A stretch of 64,000 nucleotides of DNA from RGIG6353 sp964558655 (GTDB taxonomy: Bacteria > Bacillota > Clostridia > Oscillospirales > SIG627): assembly GCA_964558655.1 (NCBI GenBank), contig CAZLEX010000003.1, positions 1-64,000 on the forward strand, in the 5' to 3' direction. The notes under the pieces are model-generated. The model saw only the letters and a list, made by a program, of their open reading frames with translations, was not told where the DNA came from and searched no databases. Positions within the stretch are counted from its first letter, which is position 1. Every line of letters begins with the position of its first letter. A program made the position numbers and the translations under genes. Positions 7,502 to 15,102 of this stretch are shown piece by piece.

Positions 7502-9066
7502 AGTCCGGAGAAAAAAAACAAACGCCCGACTGGGAGCTTCTCGAAAAGGGACGGGAATACAACCGCTCGCTCGGATTTTACGAAACCGTCGACCGCAACG
7601 AACGCTTTTGGAGAGGAGACCAGTGGAACGGCATAAAGGGGAAAGGGCTTCCGACTCCCGTTTTCAACATTTTCAAGCGTGTCGTGGGGTACTTCGTTTC
7701 AAACCTGATGTCCTCCAAGATAAGCCTGAAAATCGACGCCGAAGGAATAGGTGCGATAGTGAAAAAGAATGTGCGGGAGGAACTCGACACCGCATGTTCG
7801 ACTCTCACCTCCTATCTCAACTACCGCTTTGAAAAAGACAATATATCTTCTCTCCTTTACGACGGAGTGAAAGACGCCGCACTTTCGGGGGATATGTTTC
7901 TTTATGTATGGTGGGACGGCGAGAAAAACACTTCTCAGAGTTACAAAGGGGATTTCTCCACAAAACTTCTGGACGGAACCAATGTATTTTTCGGAGATGT
8001 GAACACGCCCGATGTGCAAAGTCAGCCCTACATAATCATTTCGGGCAGGGAGCTTGTCGAAAGACTGCGTGAGGAGGCTGAGAAAAACGGAGTTGACGAG
8101 CGTGACATTCGGAAAATCGTTCCCGACGCCGACAGTCTCTGGGAAGCGGGAGACGAGGGCAAGAGAGAACTTACGGGTACGAAAACGGGCTTTATCATAA
8201 AGCTCTGGCGTGAAAACGGTACGGTTCATTACCGCAAAAGTACGAAAAACTGTACCGTCACGAAAGATATCGACACACATCTTTCCCTTTACCCGATAGT
8301 GCTCATGAATTGGGACAGAACGAAAAATTCCTATCACGGTACAAGCGTTGCAAGCTCGCTCATCGAAAATCAGGTTTACATCAACAAGGCTTTCGCAATG
8401 GTCATGAAACACATGATAAATGTTTCCTTCTCCAAAGTCGTATACAACGCCAACTTAATTGACGAGTGGACAAACGGAGTAGGCGAGGCGATTGCAGTAA
8501 ACGGACCTGTCGACAATGTTGCCGCAACTCTTGATCCGGGAGCAATGCAGCCGGGATTTTTAGATGTCATCAACATGACTATGAGCATGACGAGGGAGCT
8601 TATGGGTGCGACCGACGCGGCTCTGGGCAATGTCGAGGCGACCAACACTTCGGCGATAATCGCACTTCAGGAATCCTCAGCCGTTCCCCTTCAGATTCAA
8701 AAGAGAGCACTCTACACCGCCGTTGAACAGCTTGCACTCATTTGGATTGATTATATTCTTCATTATTATGACGGATACCGAATGATGATATGGCGGGAAA
8801 AGGAGGGATTGCGTTCGGGAAAACTTCCTCTTTCTTCTTTGAGCGACGCGGTCTTTTCCTGCAATGTAAGTGCGGGAATGTCGAGTTACTGGAGCGAGGT
8901 TGCAAGCTGTGCGACGCTCGATACGCTTTTGAAAAACGGTCTTATAACTCTTGAACAGTATCTTGAGAGAATACCCGACGGATATATAAGCCGCCGAGAA
9001 GAACTTCTTGAGGACTGCAAAAGAGCGTCGGGAGGTGTAAAGTATGACGGGCAGAGAGGCGTATAA
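7498..9066 (+). CDS. phage portal protein (P22-like)
   Basis: This is a 522-residue predicted portal, the dodecameric ring through which DNA enters and leaves the capsid. The N-terminal stretch NERFWRGDQW followed by LPTPVFNIFKRVVGYFVSNL is characteristic of podovirus-type portals found in Clostridia. The middle contains the MNWDRTKNSYHGTSVASSLI region and a predicted helical stem with TNTSAIIALQESSAVPLQIQ. There is no frameshift. The start ATG overlaps the TGA of the upstream peptide, and the 3' end overlaps the next gene by 23 bases. Unusually, no terminase large subunit precedes it. Confidence 0.75.
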   Translation: MKSGEKKQTPDWELLEKGREYNRSLGFYETVDRNERFWRGDQWNGIKGKGLPTPVFNIFKRVVGYFVSNLMSSKISLKIDAEGIGAIVKKNVREELDTACSTLTSYLNYRFEKDNISSLLYDGVKDAALSGDMFLYVWWDGEKNTSQSYKGDFSTKLLDGTNVFFGDVNTPDVQSQPYIIISGRELVERLREEAEKNGVDERDIRKIVPDADSLWEAGDEGKRELTGTKTGFIIKLWRENGTVHYRKSTKNCTVTKDIDTHLSLYPIVLMNWDRTKNSYHGTSVASSLIENQVYINKAFAMVMKHMINVSFSKVVYNANLIDEWTNGVGEAIAVNGPVDNVAATLDPGAMQPGFLDVINMTMSMTRELMGATDAALGNVEATNTSAIIALQESSAVPLQIQKRALYTAVEQLALIWIDYILHYYDGYRMMIWREKEGLRSGKLPLSSLSDAVFSCNVSAGMSSYWSEVASCATLDTLLKNGLITLEQYLERIPDGYISRREELLEDCKRASGGVKYDGQRGV

Positions 9067-9454
9067 TGCTTCGCTTGCACTTATAAACGAAAGGGACAGT
9101 CGGGGAGAATCACGGGAAGATATTCTCGATTATGAAAAAAACGCTCCCGAACTGCTCAATCTCATTGTGGCGGGATTATGGTCACAAGACTGTCTTGTAC
9201 GGGGAATGTCCCCTCACAGTCGCTGTTATCCTCCCGAAAAGATTTCCTCTCTTGACGATGACCTCCCGCTTCACGAAGCGGTGTGTACGCTTGTGCCGTA
9301 TATTTTGGCGTCCATGCTCATTCGTGAAGAGGACAGCAGCCGTGCCGAGTATTTCGACGGGCTGTTCAGGCGTGCCGAAAGCACTTTAAAATCGGCGTTT
9401 GCACGGGCTGAAAGGCAGTGCATACGGGATATTTATTCTGAGGAGGGAAGGTAA
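9044..9454 (+). CDS. phage head-tail connector-like protein
   Basis: The 136-residue mostly helical protein lies directly after the portal gene, where podoviruses often encode a tail accessory or head-completion factor such as P22 gp4. Features include an N-terminal helix, then LHEAVCTLVPYILASMLIRE and a C-terminal helix with YFDGLFRRAESTLKSAFARA. Helical bundles of this size are typical for connectors. GGGAGGTG is placed seven bases before ATG inside the portal gene, and its TAA stop overlaps the next ATG (TAATG). The assignment rests on position and shape rather than a diagnostic motif. Confidence 0.5.
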   Translation: MTGREAYNASLALINERDSRGESREDILDYEKNAPELLNLIVAGLWSQDCLVRGMSPHSRCYPPEKISSLDDDLPLHEAVCTLVPYILASMLIREEDSSRAEYFDGLFRRAESTLKSAFARAERQCIRDIYSEEGR

Positions 9455-11205
9455 TGCCGAAATCGTTTTCGTTTACGCTGGACAAGTTTTACGGGATTGA
9501 TTACAGGGCTGAAAACGCAGACAGTGTACTGTACAGCCCGGACACCGTGAATTTTCGCATAACCGATTCTTACAAGCTGAAAAAGCGTGACGGATATGCG
9601 GTGATTTTTCCTCATTCTTCGGCGGGACGGGGAATAATTTCCTGCCGTATCAATTCATGCGAGAGCGTTTTTTACTGTGTCGGAAAGAATGTGTATTGCA
9701 TGAGAGACGGGGAAGAAAGCGAAATAGGCACGCTCGACAGCGATGAGGGCGATGTGACTTTTCTTCCGTTTTCAAACAGGCTTTACATTTTCGACGGCGT
9801 TAAAATCAAGGTGTACGACGGAGAAAATTTCGGTGAACTTGAACCCTACCGCCCGCTGATAGCGGTCTCCACAACGCCGGACGGGGCGGGAGTTGCCTAC
9901 GAGGAGAAAAATCTTCTCACGGGGAAAATGCGTCAGAGTTTTACCATGAACGGCACCGGAGTTACTCTAAAACTTGCCCTTGAAAAAATCGACAGCGTCG
10001 ATTATGTAAAAATAGGAGATGAAACCGTTGAGAAAAACCTATACACCGTAAACCTTGAAAAAGGAAGTGTAACGCTGGAAAGTAAATGGCGTGATTACGA
10101 AGTGATAGACGGGATAGAAATAGGTTTTTCAAAGAGCGACGGACAGGAGGGAGATATCCACCGAATGAGGTACGGCGTGCTTTACGGCGGAGAAAACGAC
10201 ACCCATGTCTTTCTCTACGGAGACCGAAGCGACCCTTCGCTTATAAGGTATTCGGGGGTGAGCGGCGGGTGTGCGATGATGGAATATTTTCCGGAAAACT
10301 CCTTTAACCGAGTAGGCACGAAAAGTGGGGTTACATCTATTGTACGGCACTACGACAGGCTGGTAATTTTCTGTGAGGGAGAGGCGTTTTACGCTTATAC
10401 CGAAGAAAGCACCGGCATTGACGGCAAAACACGGAAAATTTTTCCTCAACGCCCTCTTTCAAACGCCGTTGGGTGCTGTGTGCCGGGATTTGCTCCGCTT
10501 GTTGATTCTTCCCCCGTGACTTTCGACAGAGGCACGCTTTTTCGCTGGCGTGAGACATCGGTGCGTGACGAGAGATATGCCGAAGATATCGGCGGGCGTA
10601 TAAAGGCGGGGCTTGCCGAATGGAAGTCGGAGAATATACGCTGTTTCGACAACTTTTCTTCTCACGAGCTCTATGTGTATCACGGAAACGAAATTTTCCT
10701 GTACAACTACCGCCTGGACACCTTTTGCTTCTGGCGTGGAATTTCCGCCTGCGGTTTTGCACTGACGGAGGAGGGGAAACTCTTCTTTCTGAGAGAGGAC
10801 GGTTCGCTTTGCCTGTTTTCCGCGTCGGAATATGACGATACAGAGCCGATTGAGGCGTATTGGACAAGCGGATATATGAACATTGCCGACGGAGTGAAAA
10901 ATCTGTATCGGGTAAAACTCGTAACCCGTCCCGATGTAAGAACGCGGACAGACCTTTTCTGGTACTCAGAACACGCCTGTGAGGGCAGGAAAAGCTTTTC
11001 GGACAATTACCGCCGTTTTGCTTTTTCTTCACTCGACTTTTCCTCTTTGGGATTTATGACGAGCCTGTCGCCCGTGAAAATGAGCTATCGGCTCAGGCAT
11101 AAGCGTTTTGAGAGAATAAAGCTGAAGATATCCTGCGACTCTCCCGGTGCGTCACTGCACCTGCTCTCACTTTGCCTTGAGGGTGCGGTGACCGGAAAAA
11201 AATAA
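9454..11205 (+). CDS. P22 gp10-like packaged-DNA stabilisation / tail hub protein
   Basis: The 583-residue beta-rich protein opens with FYGIDYRAENADSV, then LYSPDTVNFRITDSYKLKKR, a start seen in phage proteins that plug or extend the portal. Several blade-like repeats follow (FSNRLYIFDGVKIKVYDG; HYDRLVIFCEGEAFYAY; SSHELYVYHGNEIFLYNY), consistent with a beta-propeller like P22 gp10. The C-terminal 100 residues form a beta domain with RFERIKLKISCDSPGASLHL. It would act on the outer face of the portal. The start codon overlaps the preceding stop, with GAGGGAAGG upstream. Confidence 0.6.
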   Translation: MPKSFSFTLDKFYGIDYRAENADSVLYSPDTVNFRITDSYKLKKRDGYAVIFPHSSAGRGIISCRINSCESVFYCVGKNVYCMRDGEESEIGTLDSDEGDVTFLPFSNRLYIFDGVKIKVYDGENFGELEPYRPLIAVSTTPDGAGVAYEEKNLLTGKMRQSFTMNGTGVTLKLALEKIDSVDYVKIGDETVEKNLYTVNLEKGSVTLESKWRDYEVIDGIEIGFSKSDGQEGDIHRMRYGVLYGGENDTHVFLYGDRSDPSLIRYSGVSGGCAMMEYFPENSFNRVGTKSGVTSIVRHYDRLVIFCEGEAFYAYTEESTGIDGKTRKIFPQRPLSNAVGCCVPGFAPLVDSSPVTFDRGTLFRWRETSVRDERYAEDIGGRIKAGLAEWKSENIRCFDNFSSHELYVYHGNEIFLYNYRLDTFCFWRGISACGFALTEEGKLFFLREDGSLCLFSASEYDDTEPIEAYWTSGYMNIADGVKNLYRVKLVTRPDVRTRTDLFWYSEHACEGRKSFSDNYRRFAFSSLDFSSLGFMTSLSPVKMSYRLRHKRFERIKLKISCDSPGASLHLLSLCLEGAVTGKK

Positions 11206-11232
11206 CGAAGCTTTGCTTCTGAAAGGATTTTT

Positions 11233-11655
11233 ATGAACAAAAGAACCGAAGAATTAATCGACGAAATAGGAGTTTCGGCGGGTAAAGACGAGCTTCGCGA
11301 GCTTGAAAATTTCAGACACGAAGCGAAAATCCGCGAAAATCTCGCACTTGAACTTGAGGAGTTTTCCACGCTTTTCGAAGACGTGAAAATCGACGATATT
11401 CCCGATGAGGTTTGGGAGGAGTGTCCCGACGGACGCGGACTTTGTGCGTGGTACGCACTCTTTCTCCGCCGCCGTGAGCGTGACGAGGGGTGTGCCGAAA
11501 CTCAGAACGCCCGAAATTCAAACTCTGCCGTACCCGATGTAAAAAGCATTGCCGGCGAAATTTATTTCACACCCGAAGCGGTGCAGGCAATGTCGGAAGA
11601 TGAAATCGGCAGGAATTACGGGGCTATTTTGGAATCCATGAAAAAGTGGAAATAA
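11233..11655 (+). CDS. phage scaffolding-like protein
   Basis: The 140-residue acidic, helical protein is placed immediately before the coat gene, the standard place for a scaffold. Recognisable features are DDIPDEVWEECPDG, CAWYALFLRRRERDE, a linker, and the C-terminal block IYFTPEAVQAMSEDEIGRNY with ILESMKKWK. I recall this end pattern from scaffolding-type proteins of clostridial phages. The basic C-terminus fits a coat-binding tail. GAAAGGA precedes ATG. It would guide capsid assembly and leave before packaging. Confidence 0.6.
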   Translation: MNKRTEELIDEIGVSAGKDELRELENFRHEAKIRENLALELEEFSTLFEDVKIDDIPDEVWEECPDGRGLCAWYALFLRRRERDEGCAETQNARNSNSAVPDVKSIAGEIYFTPEAVQAMSEDEIGRNYGAILESMKKWK

Positions 11656-11678
11656 ACAGTGTGAAAGGATAAAAAATT

Positions 11679-12500
11679 ATGGCTATTACAAACTTTATTC
11701 CGAGTGTATGGAGCAAAGCTCTTTACGACGAACTCGCAAAAAATTATGTTGCCGTCAAACTTTCAAACCGTGAATTTGAAGGCGAAATCAAAAGTCAGGG
11801 AGACAGAGTTAAAATCAACGGGCTGGGACCGGTCACCGTATTCAATTATACGAAAAACACCAATATGCCCGCTCCGGAAGTGCTTTCGGATAACACCCGC
11901 ACTCTTGTCATAGATCAGGCAAAAGGCTTTAACTTCTGCATTGACGCCATCGACGATGTGCAATCCTCTCCCGACCTCATTCATGCGTCCATGAAAAAAG
12001 CCGCCGACGCCTTGAGCGATGTTGCCGACAAGTACGTTTATTCCCTTACCGACAGCGAGGTCGAGTGTGTGGAAAACAAGTCGGCAGACAGCGAGAACAT
12101 TCTCAAAACCATTTCCGACGCAAGAAGAATTCTCATGGAACACAATGTTTCCAACTCGACGCCGATATCGCTCGAAGTACCGCCTGCCGTAGAACAGCTC
12201 CTGGTGCTTGCAAAGGTACTCCGCGATACCGATAACAGCCGTGATTTTTCAAACGGCTATATAGGAAAGCTCATGGGATTTGATATTTATGTCACCAATA
12301 ATATCGTCCCCGACGGAGAAGGAGTTTACAAGTGCGTTGCCCGTACCGAGCGTGCGGTAGCCTTTGCACAGCAGATAAATTCAATCAAGCCTTACGAGCC
12401 CGAACAGCGTCACGGAACGGCGGTAAAGGGACTTCACCTTTACGGTGCGAAAATCGTTTATCCCAAAGAGATGGTATTTCTCAATCTTACACTTGCTTAA
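11679..12500 (+). CDS. phage major capsid (coat) protein
   Basis: This is a 273-residue coat protein candidate. The N-terminal MAITNFIPSVWSKALYDEL, the EGEIKSQGDRVKINGLGPVT segment, VIDQAKGFNFCIDAIDDVQS and the C-terminal GAKIVYPKEMVFLNL follow the pattern of P22-type (HK97-fold) coat proteins of clostridial phages. There is no sign of a cleaved delta domain, consistent with a separate scaffold gene. GAAAGGAT lies eight bases before ATG. A strong UUCG hairpin follows the stop. Confidence 0.8.
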   Translation: MAITNFIPSVWSKALYDELAKNYVAVKLSNREFEGEIKSQGDRVKINGLGPVTVFNYTKNTNMPAPEVLSDNTRTLVIDQAKGFNFCIDAIDDVQSSPDLIHASMKKAADALSDVADKYVYSLTDSEVECVENKSADSENILKTISDARRILMEHNVSNSTPISLEVPPAVEQLLVLAKVLRDTDNSRDFSNGYIGKLMGFDIYVTNNIVPDGEGVYKCVARTERAVAFAQQINSIKPYEPEQRHGTAVKGLHLYGAKIVYPKEMVFLNLTLA

Positions 12501-12511
12501 AGGAATTAAGT

Positions 12512-12529
12512 CCTGCCCTTCGGGGCAGG
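12512..12529 (+). other. CCTGCCC-TTCG-GGGCAGG hairpin in capsid-fibre gap
   Basis: A perfect seven-pair stem is closed by a UUCG tetraloop and lacks a following T-run, so it is not a standard terminator. Lying between the coat stop and the fibre ribosome binding site, it may protect the 3' end of the coat mRNA or cause partial attenuation. Confidence 0.7.
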
Positions 12530-12548
12530 GCACAAAAGGAGAAGCTTT

Positions 12549-13499
12549 ATGAAAATCACAAAATTTGACGCAGATGTTTCAAATGTGTCGCAGCTCCCCG
12601 ATATTCCCACTATTGAAAACGGTTACACCTCCGATGTGCTGAAAAAGACATTCGACCGTGCGGGTGAAACGATAAAAGAGTACATAAACGGCGTACTTAT
12701 CGAAGAGCTTTGCGGAGGAGAAGGAGCTTTGAAAATCGGCTCGGGTTATATAGAAACGGTAGAAGGAGACAGCGTTCAGGAAAAGCTGGAAACGGTAGGC
12801 AGAAAACTTTCCGAGCTTGCGGGAGGTTCCATTCCCGACGGCACGGTGACGCCCGAAAAGTTTGTCGAATCCGTTCGTCTCTTTATGACGGAAGGCGGTA
12901 TTCACGCTCTCTCTTATTCTGAGGCGGGCGAATATGTGTTTGTACCGTCAAAAAGCGGAAATCATAAAATAAAAGTGCAGGGTGCGGGAGGCGGCGGAAG
13001 CGTTGCCGGAAACAGACGCTGTTCTTACGGGGGCGGTTCGGGAGCCTATACCGAAGCGTACATACGGCTTGAAAAGGGGAAGGAATATAAACTCACCGTC
13101 GGAGCCGGAGGAGCGGGGCTTTCTGTGACCGATGAGAAAAAAATGCTCTCCGATGCCGAAGAGGGCGGCGAAAGTGCCTTTTTTGACGGTGAAAACAAAC
13201 TTGTATGGGCAGAGGGCGGAAAAATCAAAAATCACGCTGACGGCGAAGCTGCGGCAGGAGGCGGAATTTTCGGAAGAAGCGGTGCTTATCCGCTCTTTTC
13301 GGGGTTAAGCTCTCTTGATGATTCCTGCTTTGCGATAGGTGCACCGTCGGCACTCTCTCCCGGAGTTTACAGTGCCGAAGTCTCTGCCGGAAGCGGTGCG
13401 GGAGGCTGGGGATCGTATATGGATATTACCGACGGCACTTACATTCCCGGAACAAAAGGCGGAGACGGCTTAATAATAATAGAATGGCTGGAGGGATAG
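12549..13499 (+). CDS. phage tail fibre / adhesin with glycine-rich domain
   Basis: The 316-residue protein has an N-terminal attachment region (residues 1-125) with amphipathic helices and a PDGTVTPEKF linker. From about 125 a glycine-rich domain carries blocks such as VQGAGGGGSVAG, YGGGSGAYTEAY, LTVGAGGAGLSV and GSGAGGWGSY, ending GGDGLIIIEW. This polyglycine architecture is known from receptor-binding tips of phage adhesins and similar bacterial surface proteins. It therefore probably binds the host surface. AAAAGGAGAAGC precedes ATG. It follows the coat gene and precedes the endolysin by one base. Confidence 0.65.
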   Translation: MKITKFDADVSNVSQLPDIPTIENGYTSDVLKKTFDRAGETIKEYINGVLIEELCGGEGALKIGSGYIETVEGDSVQEKLETVGRKLSELAGGSIPDGTVTPEKFVESVRLFMTEGGIHALSYSEAGEYVFVPSKSGNHKIKVQGAGGGGSVAGNRRCSYGGGSGAYTEAYIRLEKGKEYKLTVGAGGAGLSVTDEKKMLSDAEEGGESAFFDGENKLVWAEGGKIKNHADGEAAAGGGIFGRSGAYPLFSGLSSLDDSCFAIGAPSALSPGVYSAEVSAGSGAGGWGSYMDITDGTYIPGTKGGDGLIIIEWLEG

Positions 13500-13500
13500 A

Positions 13501-14079
13501 ATGGTAAAAGAGTATTCTTACGCAAAAAACAAAAACGATTATCTCACTCCCAATTTCAAAGTGGGAGAGTTCCGTGCCCGTCGCGGAAACGAACTTGACG
13601 GGGACAGGATACTTATTGACGAAGAGCTTGTGGAAAAGTTAGAGCATTTGTCGCTTCTTGTCAGAAGAGCTCCGGTAATCGTGACAGACGGTTACCGCAC
13701 GGAAGAGTTTGACATTCTTCTCACGGGTGGTGTGGGACAGCACACCAAAGGCAAAGCCGCTGATATACGGGTAAGCGGGTACACATCTTATGAGCTTGCC
13801 TCTCTTGCCGAAGAAATAGGTTTCGGCGGAATAGGCATTATCAATTCCGAGAGTATTCATGTCGATACACGTCCGTGGCACAGCTTTTTCCTGGAAAACA
13901 GCACGGCATTGTTCGATACAAGTCCCGTTTCGCATTTTACAAGTGCCGAAATGAGAAAAAAGCATGTGCAGAAATATTTTTCTTTGGGAGACAACACCGT
14001 AAAATATCTTTCCGAATGGACTTGGGCAGACGCTCTTTTCGATAAACTTTTTTACGGAATAGTTGACGCGGGCAGGTGA
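13501..14079 (+). CDS. M15-family peptidoglycan peptidase, phage endolysin
   Basis: The 192-residue protein contains a peptidase M15 (D-Ala-D-Ala carboxypeptidase/L-Ala-D-Glu peptidase type) domain at residues 15-130. Zinc ligands are visible as H81-x6-D88 in QHTKGKAADI and H120 in SIHVDTRPW, with DGYRTEEF before them. No signal peptide is present, so export would need a holin or lysis from within. The last 60 residues (KYFSLGDNTVKYLSEWTWAD) form a separate small domain, possibly for wall or virion binding. It could be a lysis enzyme or a virion-associated hydrolase, given its position amid structural genes. Confidence 0.8.
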   Translation: MVKEYSYAKNKNDYLTPNFKVGEFRARRGNELDGDRILIDEELVEKLEHLSLLVRRAPVIVTDGYRTEEFDILLTGGVGQHTKGKAADIRVSGYTSYELASLAEEIGFGGIGIINSESIHVDTRPWHSFFLENSTALFDTSPVSHFTSAEMRKKHVQKYFSLGDNTVKYLSEWTWADALFDKLFYGIVDAGR

Positions 14080-14084
14080 AGTAT

Positions 14085-15023
14085 ATGTCATATGAAAACA
14101 GTGTGAAAAATATGGCGTCTCAGATAATAAACGGGTACGCCAAAGCGATGAACAGAATAAAAAACACCTACGACGCCAAAGTAGGTGCTCTTGACGAGGA
14201 ATATCTTGCGAGAAACCGCGAGATAAACCGTGAAAACATTGAGGCGAAAAATCGCACATCGGCGAATTATAAACTCAGTCTTGACGAGGCACAAAAAAGT
14301 TTGCTTGACCGTGGGCTGTCAAAATCCGGAGAGGCTGTCAACACCGAAATTCTTTCCAATCTCTCCAAAAATTCGGCTTTTGCGGCACTTGATGCACAGG
14401 CACAGTCGGACAGAGAGGAAAACGCTCTTTCAAGAAGCCGTGAAAAGAGCGAACTCATATCCGACAGGCTTAAGCAGGAGCAGGAAACGGAAAACAGTAT
14501 GCTCGAAGCGTTGAGAAATCAGTACAACCTCGACCGAAATTACGATTTGCAGCTGTCGGAAAACGCGGAGGATACGAGACGCTGGAACGAGGAAAACGAG
14601 GAAGACAAAAGACGGTGGGAGGCAGAGCAGTCGCTTGCCGAGAGAAAGACAGCCGTATCGGAAGGTGAACTTGCCCTGAAAAAGTCCGACGCTCAAAAGC
14701 AAAGTATACAGACTGCCGCTTCGCAGATTAAAAACACCGTTTCCGACGCATTGGAAAAGCTTACGGGAAACGGAGGTATTGTCGGAAAGATAAAGAGTAT
14801 TTTCCCGTCTCTTAGCGATGAGGAAACGACGAAACTGTCGAAATCTCCCGAAAAACTCGTTCAGGAGATGTACGAAGAATTTCAAAGAAAGGATTATTCG
14901 TCGGAAGATGTGCGTAATTACGCTCTGGCAAGTGCGGTTTACGATATAGTAAACGATTACGGCATAGACGAAGATTATCGCAAACAAGTGCGTATTTACG
15001 CTCATGCAATGGGATATATCTGA
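14085..15023 (+). CDS. coiled-coil ejection-type / internal virion protein
   Basis: The 312-residue, highly charged, almost wholly helical protein has long heptad-rich stretches from residue 10 to 215 (for example NREINRENIEAKNRTSANY). The LLDRGLSKSGEAVN segment resembles the RGLxxSG pattern in clostridial phage ejection or tape-measure-like proteins. The C-terminal 90 residues are a compact helical domain. I chose ATG at 14085 because AGGTGA lies six bases upstream; a GTG at 14076 overlapping the previous TGA is an alternative. In short-tailed phages such proteins leave the capsid with the DNA to build a conduit. The call rests on position and composition. Confidence 0.5.
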   Translation: MSYENSVKNMASQIINGYAKAMNRIKNTYDAKVGALDEEYLARNREINRENIEAKNRTSANYKLSLDEAQKSLLDRGLSKSGEAVNTEILSNLSKNSAFAALDAQAQSDREENALSRSREKSELISDRLKQEQETENSMLEALRNQYNLDRNYDLQLSENAEDTRRWNEENEEDKRRWEAEQSLAERKTAVSEGELALKKSDAQKQSIQTAASQIKNTVSDALEKLTGNGGIVGKIKSIFPSLSDEETTKLSKSPEKLVQEMYEEFQRKDYSSEDVRNYALASAVYDIVNDYGIDEDYRKQVRIYAHAMGYI

Positions 15024-15050
15024 AAAAGCACACCTCAGGGTGTGCTTTTT
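15024..15050 (+). terminator. terminator of the phage-like cassette
   Basis: AAAAAGCACACC and GGTGTGCTTTTT form a twelve-pair hairpin with a four-base loop, directly after the last stop codon. It separates the cassette from the glucan synthase gene. Confidence 0.9.
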
Positions 15051-15102
15051 GAATAAATTGTGCGTAAATGTTCCATATTATATGGGAAAGAGAGGGATAT
15101 TT

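Larger units (their letters stand above)
7340..15023 (+). mobile_element. podovirus-like structural gene cassette (prophage-derived, no terminase/integrase)
   Basis: Nine tightly spaced or overlapping plus-strand genes encode what look like the parts of a short-tailed phage particle: membrane peptide, portal, connector, gp10-like propeller, scaffold, coat, fibre, endolysin and ejection-type protein. One terminator ends the set at 15024. No terminase, integrase, repressor, recombinase or replication gene is present, and no flanking att-like repeats are visible. All frames are intact. It may be a defective prophage, a satellite, or a domesticated particle. Confidence 0.65.

Noticed and set aside
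15004..15102. N-terminal extension of the glucan synthase from 15004
   Set aside because: It would overlap the end of the upstream gene and its terminator; ATG 15103 has the only good ribosome binding site.
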